DNA of 64,000 nucleotides from Branchiostoma floridae (Eukaryota > Chordata > Leptocardii > Amphioxiformes > Branchiostomatidae). Location: positions 5,160,491 to 5,224,490 of the forward strand of contig NC_049984.1 in NCBI RefSeq assembly GCF_000003815.2, written 5' to 3'. Below are positions 23,816-33,327 of this stretch, piece by piece. Within the stretch, counting starts at the first letter, position 1; every line of letters begins with the position of its first letter. The notes beneath the pieces were generated by a model that was not told the origin of the DNA, did not search any database, and worked only from the letters and a program-made list of their open reading frames with translations. The translations under genes were made by a program, and so were the position numbers.

Positions 23816-25224
23816 CTCTGGCAATTAGAAGTTGATTTTTCGGGCCTAAACGCTACGGTCCGCCACAGAAACGCGAAAGGCCTTGCCTCCTTGACTGTCT
23901 GGTCGTTATGTGAGAAACACTCTGTATACAAAGCTACATAGTCGTCAAGTAACCGCACCACTCATGCCCTTCCGCCGTAGGCTCTTGACAACTGCTTTAG
24001 TGACAAATAATTCACTCAACATTTACTATTATTTTGCATCTGAACGCCATAAAATAATCATTTAGTTATCACAACATTGATAATTTCACATTTCAGTGGA
24101 TATGTTAGAATTTAGGGCATAATATGTTTTGGGACTTGATTGTGTGGAGCGGAGGAATATATCACGCAGCAGGTAGTCACCGATAAGAGGTCATCACCAT
24201 GGCTGCCAGCTGAACAAGCACTTCCGGGTCAAACAAGCACCACTCTTAGTTGTCCCATCAACGAAGTCTTCTGTTATCAACCAAGAAACTAGATTTTTTA
24301 TAGCTTTGATTTCCATATTTCTTCCTGTATATGACATTTGTACTAACCTCTAGTAGTTGTCAAAATCAGAACAAAATCCAGTCGCTAAAAACCACTCTTA
24401 GACGTATATTACCAAGGAGGTTTTATCAAGATAGAACCTCCTTGCTCAAATGCACTGATGTTTGTCCAACACACACATAAACATACGTTTACAAAACCAA
24501 TGCCTTGATCACATTCTGAGTGTATATAAGGAGTTTTGTATATTTTTAGAATGGTTCGTAGCGTAGGAAGGGGGTAGTCTTGTATCGTTGTTAGGGGGGT
24601 CGGCTCATTAATATGTAATGAGTAACCACCGTGAAGCGTGGGGTGGGGAAAGTGGTGGTGGTGGGAGTTCTGGTGTTTGTTTTCACGCTTCTTTGTTGGA
24701 GACAGTGGCTCGTGTACCTGTGCAGGTAATACACACCTGTGACATGGTTACTACTGCTTGTGTATTATGAGTTGTAAATGAATTACAAATAGATTGATAA
24801 ACAAATTAATAATCATATTAATCGATAAGCGTTAAAGATAACGTTACCTACCTACCTAGTCCCTTGTTTTGTAACGTTAACGTTATATCCGTTATAGATT
24901 TGTATATAACGTTAACGTTAGATCAATTGGTAGATATCAATAATAAACGATTTGTAACTTACAACTGGTTTCAATAATAAAGCAATTTGCAAATTGATAG
25001 TTTTCAGTGATTAATCGATTTATACTTGTCAATTACAAACGATTTGTACATGTCTCTTATCAATTGATAAAGTTACTCAATGAACAAATTCCTTCCTTAC
25101 ATGAAGACCTTTTCTCATCGACTTTGGGCCAGAACTCTGCGGACTGAGTCCAATATTACCGTCCATGGCGTAAGTAGAAAGATAGGCACAACAAACTCCT
25201 TGATTGGCAGAGGTATACGGGCAC

Positions 25225-25431
25225 TAATCTCCAAGNNNNNNNNNNNNNNNNNNNNNNNNNNNNNNNNNNNNNNNNNNNNNNNNNNNNNNNNNNNNNNNNN
25301 NNNNNNNNNNNNNNNNNNNNNNNNNNNNNNNNNNNTTAGGGGCTCGTAAGCCTAGGCCCTCACGCGGCTATCTCCTCCTCTGCCGGCTAAACTCCTTCTC
25401 ATTTGCCACAGCAAGATCTGCTTGGAGATTA
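25225..25431. mobile_element. MITE family B copy interrupted by the assembly gap
   Basis: The left end TAATCTCCAAG runs straight into the Ns and the right end is GATCTGCTTGGAGATTA. Both are flanked by the exact 9-bp repeat TACGGGCAC. The gap therefore lies inside one hairpin transposon, and the flanking duplication shows that no gene is missing there unless nested inside it. Confidence 0.85.
25236..25335. other. Assembly gap, 100 N
   Basis: Exactly 100 unknown bases, the usual placeholder for a gap of unknown size. The open frame drawn across it is not real. Confidence 1.
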
Positions 25432-26362
25432 TACGGGCACGGTCTTCCGACTTGCACCTGTCAATATTTACCCCGGTGCCTAGTGTGTAGTGCTAGTGTG
25501 TCCGACGTCCAGGCAAGATTTGAAACCACCTTGGTCCACATCATAGGACGCGGTCAGAGTTGAAGGTAGGATGTTTTAAGAAATTGGAACCGGATGCCTT
25601 CACGGACCTTCTAGGGGTGGTGGCGCTTTAATACTTTTTCGGGGCGCTGGCTTAATTTTCAATGTGGGCCAGTATTACTCTCCAAGAAGTGGCTTGTTGG
25701 TTGTTTTGGACATTTTTGGTGTTTTTGTTGGGCTTTTTATAAATTTGTCAGGTTTTCTTTCTTGACCACCAGCAAAGCACCAATCTTCGTATGTAAAAGA
25801 CCCTAACTTAACGTTATATCGAGAAGAATTCACTCGGTGTGCTTCGCCAAAACGCGAGCCGGTAGCGAAGCCACATTGCACCGCTACTAGCTACCTGAAA
25901 ATGCATCATGAATCACCTCAGTTAAGGATTACTGCTTTATTCTTTCCTCTTCCCCGATTTCCGCGAGTGGGCAAAGAAGACGTCGATAGCGTTCATTCCA
26001 TCGTTGCTGCTGCTGTTTCGATGATTTTCGCTAGATGGCACTATACCCAAAGGACCAACATGTAACATTACAATAAGACGTACTTTAAATATGTCGCCGC
26101 TCGTACCTTGAACAGTCAGTAAAATGTACGGATTTCTTTCAGCTATCTATAAGTAAAAGGTGTTTGATGTTTGGGCCGATATGGTCAAGAACACGGACGT
26201 TACTGGTATAATGATGTCCCTGGATGGCTATGTCACGATGCCGACGTTGGACAAATTTGCTATGCATCAAACCTTCAGACTTTGTTTGTAAAGTTCACAT
26301 TCTGGTGTTGGGGCATAGTGCTGGTCCGGGGATCATTCTAATACTGGTAAGCTCAGTATTCT

Positions 26363-26541
26363 TAGTCTCCAAGCAGACCCTACGGTGCCTTAGAAATAGT
26401 ATCAAAGCTGGTCAGGGACTTGGTATACCGGCTCCGGTGCCCGTTTGACTCCCTTAGCCGGCTATCTCCCTTTGGCCGGCTATACTCCTTTGCCAGCTTT
26501 GATACTGTTTCTAAGGCACCGTAGGGTCTGCTTGGAGACTA
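26363..26541. mobile_element. MITE family B copy, 9-bp target duplication CAGTATTCT
   Basis: Ends TAGTCTCCAAGCAGACCC and GGGTCTGCTTGGAGACTA, flanked by exact CAGTATTCT repeats. Internal arms GGTGCCTTAGAAATAGTATC and its complement make a long hairpin. The centre carries repeated GCCGGCTA words. Confidence 0.9.
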
Positions 26542-26639
26542 CAGTATTCTGTCAAGTTTTCCATCCGAAAGCCCAGTAGAAAGTTTGTTTATTTAAGGAT
26601 TAGTGACTTCATGGTCGATTAATTATGGTGTCAGACAGT

Positions 26640-27200
26640 AAGCTCTTCGCCCCAGGAGGTTGATAGCCTGGAGTCCAGCCTTGTTCGCTTTGTTCCGCTC
26701 CCGAAGGTCGCCATAAAGCGATAAAGAAGGCTAAGAGGTTGCCTCCCTGCACCGGGCCTCCATCAGGCTCCGCCCGATCGGTGGTTTGATAATAGAAATG
26801 GACAAATAGAGTCAATAGTCTTTTGCAGTCTATCCAGTTATCTGCGGCTGGCCAGTTCACTCCTAAGTTAGTCAGAACTAAGTCCCCTATTTCTATTCGG
26901 CCAGGCGGGCGTGTGGTAGAGACTATGGGCAATGGCAGGTGCAATGGAAGAATCAGTCCGCGGGAAATTTAATTTCCCCCTCCGAGGAAAACTACACCAG
27001 CCTTGATCTAAACTTCTCTGGCAAATACTCTCCCTAGGCCTACAGCAAGCGTTGATAGTATTGTCCTTGGTCTGGTCAAGGACGTTATGGTCCGGTAGAA
27101 GAGAGTACCTAGGAGGTAGCGACCTTCGGGAGCGGACTGTTAAGAACAAAAAGGATGGACCTTGGGAGGACCGACTGTCCAGAACTTAAATACGGAGGCC
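26640..27200. other. Unclassified GC-rich patch with inverted repeat
   Basis: CGCTCCCGAAGGTCGC at about 26697 is matched in reverse by GCGACCTTCGGGAGCGG at about 27118. Composition is clearly GC-richer than the surroundings. Two overlapping minus-strand open frames of 111 and 93 codons look arginine/proline-rich and resemble no family I know. Possibly a decayed DNA transposon; no clear ends or target duplication were found. Confidence 0.35.
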
Positions 27201-27701
27201 TAGAAGTACAAAAAAGGATGGTCCGCAGACCTCTCCGCACCAGGCGGTAGATACCATTTATCGCATCTGACGATCCGGGCCTGGGATTAGCCTACATAAA
27301 GTACCAGTACGTATAAGGCCCCACCATACTCAAAAGCTGAGCAACAATCACAGGTAGCAACAAATAAAAAGCAACACCTGTCTATAGCTTGGAAGAGATG
27401 GTAGCGCTAAAACAGACGATTTTATTTATCACTTTCAAATTTTTCTTTACTTTTTGAAAAGATAAGATACAGCACGATTTGAAAGTATGATGAACTGTGT
27501 ATGATGATCAAGCTAAACGAACTTCTGTTGCATTCTAGTTTCAACCTCATTGATGAAAGTAATGTTACATTTAGTTCAAATCCATAAATCTTAAAAATTT
27601 TATAATCTATACTTATTGTTAGCCTCCATAGCAGACTCTCTGGGGCCTTTTCTGCCTTTTCTGACTCATAATACACTTTTGCTGGCCATTGCTTGATTGC
27701 C

Positions 27702-27893
27702 TAGTCTCCAAGCAGACCCATCGGTGCCTTAGAGATAATATCAAAGCTGGCAAAGGAGTATAGCCGGCCAAAGGGAGATGATAGCCGGCCAAAGGGAGTC
27801 ATGACGTCAAATGGGCACCTGGTGCCGCTATACTAAGTCCCTTGCCAGCTTTGATACTATTTCTAAGGCACCATAGGGTCTGCTTGGAGACTA
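27702..27893. mobile_element. MITE family B copy
   Basis: Ends TAGTCTCCAAGCAGACCC and GGGTCTGCTTGGAGACTA, with an internal AGCCGGCCAAAGGGAG repeat. The flanks share TGATTGCC. Very similar to 26363-26541, 1.3 kb away. Confidence 0.85.
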
Positions 27894-28284
27894 TGATTGC
27901 CGGCCCCGTATCAACCAAATCAACTGAAGAGACCATATCATGCAATTAATTTCCTCAGTTGTGGGGCATTTTACATGAATGTAACAATTTAACAAAATGT
28001 CAAGGTGAAAACAGAGGGCTGTGACAAAAAAGATTTTGTGAGTACATTTAACATCACATGTACATTCACTTTTTCAAGAAACCATGAGTACATTGAACCA
28101 AAATGAGTCTACCAGCAAAATTTGCCCCTCAAAATAAAGGAAATGGCATTTCAGAGGGTCTAGATTTCACAGTTTTCCTGGGGGAGCATGCCCTTGGATC
28201 CCCCTAGAAACGTCGCACCTTCAAAAGGATTTCCATTCAAAATCCAGGGGACAGAAAAAAATTCAGGCTGGATAGAACAGTGGT

Positions 28285-31200
28285 TTAGACGCTTCGGCTC
28301 TGCGCTGGTATCGGTAGGAAGAGCTTGTAGTCTGCTGGCAGCTCATCTTCTTCGTACAACCTGTCGGTGAAATAGACCCGGCGGACGCGGCAGTTAGCGT
28401 GGATCTGGACGCGCAGAGTCTCGAGGTAGTTGGTCCCGTAGGCCTTCCTCATAAAGTCTGAAAGGTTGAACTGGGAAAAAGTCAAAGGCTACTGTTAGAG
28501 AGTTAAAGGTTACTCACATTTATGTGCAACATGAGTATGAAAAATGCTTAAACAAAAGGTTTACAAAGAGGGCAACAGTTGTATGACTGTACGAATCTTT
28601 CATTCATTTGTAATACACAGAAAATGCTTGAGTTCAGCTCATTCGTCCCCCCCCCTCCCCTTCGTATTTTCAAAACAAATGCAACTTACTGTAAGATCAC
28701 CAAGTTTGCGGGGGGTGTTATGCTCGTCGAGTTTTATAATTCCTGAATGTTTTATATCTTTATGACGTAATATGACGTAATTATGACGTCATTAATTGAT
28801 TTTTTGGCTAAAACGAGGATTTCTCATAATACCTAAATATCTTACCAGTTACCAATAAAGGCTTCTTATCAATATTTAAGTGTTATAAGACTTTTGCCGA
28901 AATCTAAACTTTCACCCAGCATATACTCACTTGTATCTGGTTCCACCCATCGTCCAGCTTCATGGGCATTATACACATGGACTGCGTGACTTTGGTTACT
29001 TTCTGATAGTTGCTCGCTCTGAACCGTCGGCGCACTTTCGTGTCATCCAGCACCTGAAGAGCCATGAAAAACAGAAGTTGTGGATCTATAGTCAAATTTG
29101 CAAACATTATAATCATGTTTACCTTCACATGATCTAGTTTGAAATACAGTACTCTTCCTAACTCTTATACCGGTAGTCAAATATAGCATAAAGGGTTTCA
29201 TCAGGTTTGTAGATCAATTGAACAAAGTCTTCTTCTTTCTTCTTCTCAGTTTTGTAATGATGAAGGCGACAGATAGTCGTCAAAACGTAAATACTGAAGC
29301 ATTTAAGAAGGTTGTGTAACAAAGAAGATTTTGTTCAGTCAAATATATGGTGACCAGCCGCTCCAGCTCTGTCCTGCCTCTTGCTACATTAAGAAATCAA
29401 ATGCCACAGGACAGCTACTGTAGGTGTCTGCTAGTTGACTAGGAACCATGGTGACAATCAAATGAACTAAATATTATTTTTTTGTCTTTAATATATAACG
29501 TTAAGTTCATGTACATGTAGTAACAATTTTAACAATTGGAACACTAGAGCCAAGAAATATAACAAACTCACCAAAATCTCGAAAGCGCAGTACTTATCCA
29601 AGTTCTTGATGATCATCACAAGGAATGGCAACTTGATTCCCAGGGTTTTCTTGGGGTCTGCCGGGCAGGTGATATATGTTGTGCTGTGAGGAGAGAACAA
29701 TGAAATTACTGGAAAAGAGCGAATTTCATTGATCACAAAGTTATAATAGAAATCTGAATCACAACCACAAAGTGAGAAAGGTGGTCTGGCGTACTCTCCA
29801 AGCAGAGGTTAGGCCCAGGCTGTTTGTTTTTTTCTTTACGATTTTTAGTCTATTTTATCGGGCTTTCTATTTTGTATTGACAGTACAAGATACAATACAA
29901 AATAGAGAGCTCGATAAAAACAGCTAAAAAACTTAAAAAAAACAGCCTGAGCCTAACCTCTGCTTGGAGAGTAGTCTGGCGGCATTGACCTACAGTAAAT
30001 CAAAAGTTAGACATCATAGCAGGATGTAGCTACCTACCACCCCTATGTTATGCCCATTGAAAGGCATTTTACACCTATTCCAGTATCTCTCAACTAAGCG
30101 AACAATGAGACTTACCTAGTAAGAAGACACCTCAAGCACATTAAAGACTTCACCGTACTTATGGATTTAAGTCTAGTAGGGGTCCATCCTGTTGTGAGTG
30201 GACCAAACCTGACATTACATTACAGACGAGTGTAACGAAAAGATGGAGGGAAATCTACCTGACGTTTACCCCAACAATCTCCACCACAGATGACCTGATG
30301 TCAGCATCTGTGACCTTTTTGACGCGACCATTTCGCACCTGGGTTGAAAAGTATTACATTGCTTGTAAACATATTACAGTAGAAGTCAAGTACAAGCTAC
30401 GAGACTGAGGAGATTTGCCAGGATATTTTAGGTAATTATCTGGGTGGTGCAACAATGTGTAGTTATCCAGCTGGACTGCACTGGTTTGGAATCTGGGGAT
30501 TCCGTGCAATCAACAGAAATGTGCTTAATCCGTTGTGCAATTAACTGGCTTCTGAAAATGTGACAAGGTGTATTTTCTGCCGGTACATGTATGTTGTTAG
30601 CTCTTACAATGAATGAATGCATTCCAGAGTTGTAAAAAACATGCAATGTATCGTTGATGAAGGTTAGACATCCAAGTAATAAGATACGCCAAAAAGCAGC
30701 AATACTCAAGCAACTGGATATGATTTCATATCCAGCTGCTTGAGTAACTGCTTTTTGGCATAACATTAGGCATCGTCTAACAAAGTATGTCACAAGATAT
30801 ATCACATGTTGTACTACATGATTCCTGGTTGACCTTAATCAATTATACATGTCAGAGAGTTAAATATTAATGAGCTGCCCAATTACACTGCCACATCTAT
30901 TATACCTGACTTCATACTAGTAATTGCACCATTAGCAACAAGTCAAGCTGATAAACATTCCACAGGAGACTTAAGACAAAAATGACATGTTGTATTGACA
31001 TTGTCACCAATAACCGTTTTATCAAAGGACATTATATATAACGTTATATATAACGTCCTTGCTATATTTAACCTCCTTGCTATATCTAAGGATTCATATT
31101 CTGTGCAAGGGTCGCACTTCCAAACTAGGGTTGGAAAGGACAGTTTGTGTGTAAAAATGTTTAACCATGAGCATAATTTGTATACACTTCTTGATCTACA

Positions 31201-31431
31201 CTATTAACTCTTATATTTTTGTCCCAGTTTGGGAATATGATCCTATACTAAGCATTACACCAAGCATATTCACTGTACGGCAGCTCAACACCGGATGCAC
31301 GGGGCATGATAAACAATGGCATGAAGCCATGAAGAATTCTCACCTACCTTTTTGTCCCAGATTTCCAAAGGCTTGCTTCCTATGCTGAACAGGATGGACA
31401 AGAAGCCGCTCTGAAACGTGTTCTTAAACAT
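28285..31431 (-). CDS. CFAP20 paralogue, divergent tandem copy
   Basis: A second complete CFAP20-type gene in the same orientation. Exons in gene order: 31431-31348, 30338-30259, 29683-29572, 29053-28931, 28470-28285. Codon totals are 28+64+41+62 including the stop, so 194 residues. The start ([20 protein letters not shown]) and the [20 protein letters not shown] core are nearly unchanged. Other parts have drifted: [40 protein letters not shown], and a different end, PIPAQSRSV, with the stop in the fourth domain exon and not in a separate one. The 64-codon exon of the neighbour is split here by an intron inside an AG|C serine codon. All splice sites are canonical and no stop interrupts it, so it looks functional and under weaker or altered constraint. 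Likely an axonemal protein, perhaps tissue-specific; that is inference. Confidence 0.9.
28763..28791 (+). promoter_or_regulatory. Cluster of three TGACGT (CRE/ATF-like) sites
   Basis: TGACGTAA, TGACGTAA and TGACGTCA occur within 29 bp, the last being a full palindromic CRE. It lies in an intron of the divergent CFAP20 copy. Binding is not shown by sequence alone, and the array could equally be a short tandem repeat. Confidence 0.3.
29792..29973. mobile_element. MITE family B' copy
   Basis: Variant of family B: ends TACTCTCCAAGCAGAGGTTAGG and its complement, with arms that include CAATACAAAATAGA. The flanks share GTCTGGCG. It lies in the intron that splits exon 2 of the divergent CFAP20 copy. 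Confidence 0.85.
30663..30781. other. Near-perfect 119-nt hairpin in CFAP20-paralogue intron
   Basis: Arms of about 33-36 nt (GCCAAAAAGCAG...CTGGATATGA and its complement) with two or three mismatches enclose a loop of a few bases. The outer ends GTTAGAC/GTCTAAC also pair. The size fits either a tiny MITE or a microRNA-like precursor in the first intron. Confidence 0.6.
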
Positions 31432-31935
31432 GGTTTAAGAAACCAGCAATGACTGAGGATATCAACTTCCTTCGATAACTGCTTGAAGCAACTGTCTGCC
31501 TCAGGAACACATCCACCCTTCTCGAGCTTACCTCTTGTAATGTTACACGTAACGTTTAGTTTCCCGTTGTCAGGCCGCATCAAGTAAACTCTATGGATGA
31601 CGTTGACTCATGCATACATTTTGTCTAGGTAATTTGTTGTGGTTACATTATATTTTGCTATCTCTCATTTTTAGATATCTAGGTATTATGTTGGCATTCC
31701 TTTTTTAGTTAATACTGTAATGTCTAGTACTTTGTTTCATTCTCACAATAATATGGGGTTTACAGAGGACGTCATACGTAAAATTGACTTCTTCTGGCCT
31801 TGTTGCAATTTGGGGCGTGGATGGCAACAAGCACTTTACGTCATAAAGGATGACCACGGCCATTACATCTCCCCGGGGACACTTTTCCCTTGAGGATCAC
31901 TGTAGCCGTTCCAATGCTGTTGTGTACTGTATATC

Positions 31936-32133
31936 TACTCTCCAAGCAGAGGTTAGGCTCCGGCTGTTTTTTAACGGTTTTTTTAGTCGTTTCTATCGGG
32001 CTTTCTATTTTGTCATTTTTCGCCAGCCAAACACCATGCTAATGTGCTTGTTAGGTTTTGACAATACAAGATACAATACAAAATGGAAAGCCCGTTAAAA
32101 AAACAGCCGGAGCCTAACCTCTGCTTGGAGAGT
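31936..32133. mobile_element. MITE family B' copy
   Basis: Ends TACTCTCCAAGCAGAGGTTAGG and CCTAACCTCTGCTTGGAGAGTA. Flanks CTGTATATC and CTGTATTTC form a 9-bp target duplication with one mismatch. The arms are shared with 29792-29973 and, more loosely, 44893-45089. Confidence 0.85.
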
Positions 32134-32154
32134 ACTGTATTTCAGGGCTGCCTC

Positions 32155-32325
32155 CCTTCATTCCAAGATGGAAATTTGCCTGTAAGAATTTCATGAAACT
32201 GTTGAAAATCTATTTTCATGAGCTCAAAATGACACGTCTAACAAGGAAAATAAACAACACGGGCTCCCAAACATTGAGTGGGACAGAAAACAACTAAAGC
32301 TGGAGATAGGCGTGCTGTATATGTT
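32155..32325 (-). repeat. Dispersed repeat copy, family R5
   Basis: On the minus strand it contains CTCCAGCTTTAGTTG, GGGAGCCCGTGTTG and TTTTCAACAGTTTCATG, matching 14680-14900. Confidence 0.5.
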
Positions 32326-33054
32326 TGTGAAATTTTTGCAGAGGTTTATATTCGTGGTGACCTCTTTGCCACAAACTCAAAAATTTCTGTTGTCTTCTGT
32401 CCTCCTACTCCCGTATCTGAGCACTAAATTGCATACCACACATGGTACAGTAATATGATGCACTGGAGGCACCTGTTACATGTACATGACTATGCACAAA
32501 TACACACAGGCTACAATTAAAAACAGACCTGATCTTCAAACATTGAATAAAAATGTATCATATAGTATTATAGTACTCTATACAGTGACAGTTGATCATG
32601 CCAGCACTGCCAAAAATTATTGATATGTACAAATGAACATCAATATCACCCTTACTTTTAGTACTAGTGTGAGGCCATGCACAATGGTGTATAAAAACAC
32701 TTTGCTCAAGCAAGGACCTCCTTGGCTCAAGTATTTGCTCATGTATAAGCCACTCTTACTTTTATTCTTCCATTCAGCCATGAAAAGAACAACAGCGCTC
32801 TTAATTTCTACCTGGTATTGTTTATTGCCAATCTTTACTTGCATGTACATGTTGTCCTTTCTGGGTCATGGTTGGTTGTTTGGAGCTGGTGTTACACTGA
32901 GGGGCAGTTATACCACCTATACTATTAGCTTTGACTTCAATCACATGATATAAATATGCATTTCTGACCATCAAATCTTTACAATTCATAATTCAATCAA
33001 TGATAATATCAATTGCATAGATATGTACATCATATTGCGTCTATTTAGTTCACA

Positions 33055-33060
33055 TTTATT
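33055..33060 (-). terminator. Candidate polyadenylation signal of cathepsin A
   Basis: TTTATT on the plus strand is AATAAA for the minus-strand gene, about 270 bases past its stop codon. It is the nearest such signal. Confidence 0.4.
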
Positions 33061-33327
33061 CATATTCATTTTTACATTCAGATCCTAGTACATGTAGTGC
33101 CTAGTGGCAAATAGAGTTGCAAATTTCCTTGATGTTTCAGTAGCAGGGTATATTTTTTACATGGAGGGGTTGCTAGCCCTTCCCACAACCTGGGCAGTAC
33201 TATAGTTGTTTCAACCATGGACTTTCCTCTCCAACTACTAAAGGTAAGTCCCTAAAAACTAAAAATAAAGATCAGTGCACAGAATGATCCAATCTCATTA
33301 AAGGAAATGTGTGACTCTACAGCGTCT

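Larger units (their letters stand above)
23816..28284. other. Intergenic region between the tandem CFAP20 genes
   Basis: No coding exon could be supported. It should hold the promoter of the conserved CFAP20 copy (just right of 23815) and the 3' end of the divergent copy. Contents: short palindromes with AACGTTAACGTT (24880-24930), three family B hairpins, a 100-base gap, and an unclassified GC-rich patch at 26640-27200. Gene density is low and mobile DNA high. Confidence 0.5.
31432..33327. other. Intergenic region between CFAP20 paralogue and cathepsin A
   Basis: Contains the upstream region of the divergent CFAP20 copy, a family B' hairpin (31936-32133), an R5 copy (32155-32325) and the presumed 3' UTR of cathepsin A. 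No coding exon is supported; the open frames are without family resemblance. Confidence 0.45.

Noticed and set aside
23612-23824. Start of conserved CFAP20 three codons earlier (MPEMFKN)
   Set aside because: Family proteins start MFKNTF, so the second ATG at 23813-23815 was chosen.
25080-25349. 89-codon frame across the gap
   Set aside because: It consists partly of unknown bases.
26609-27149. Two overlapping minus-strand frames of 111 and 93 codons
   Set aside because: No start context, splice sites or family motifs; GC-rich repeat-like sequence explains the open frames.
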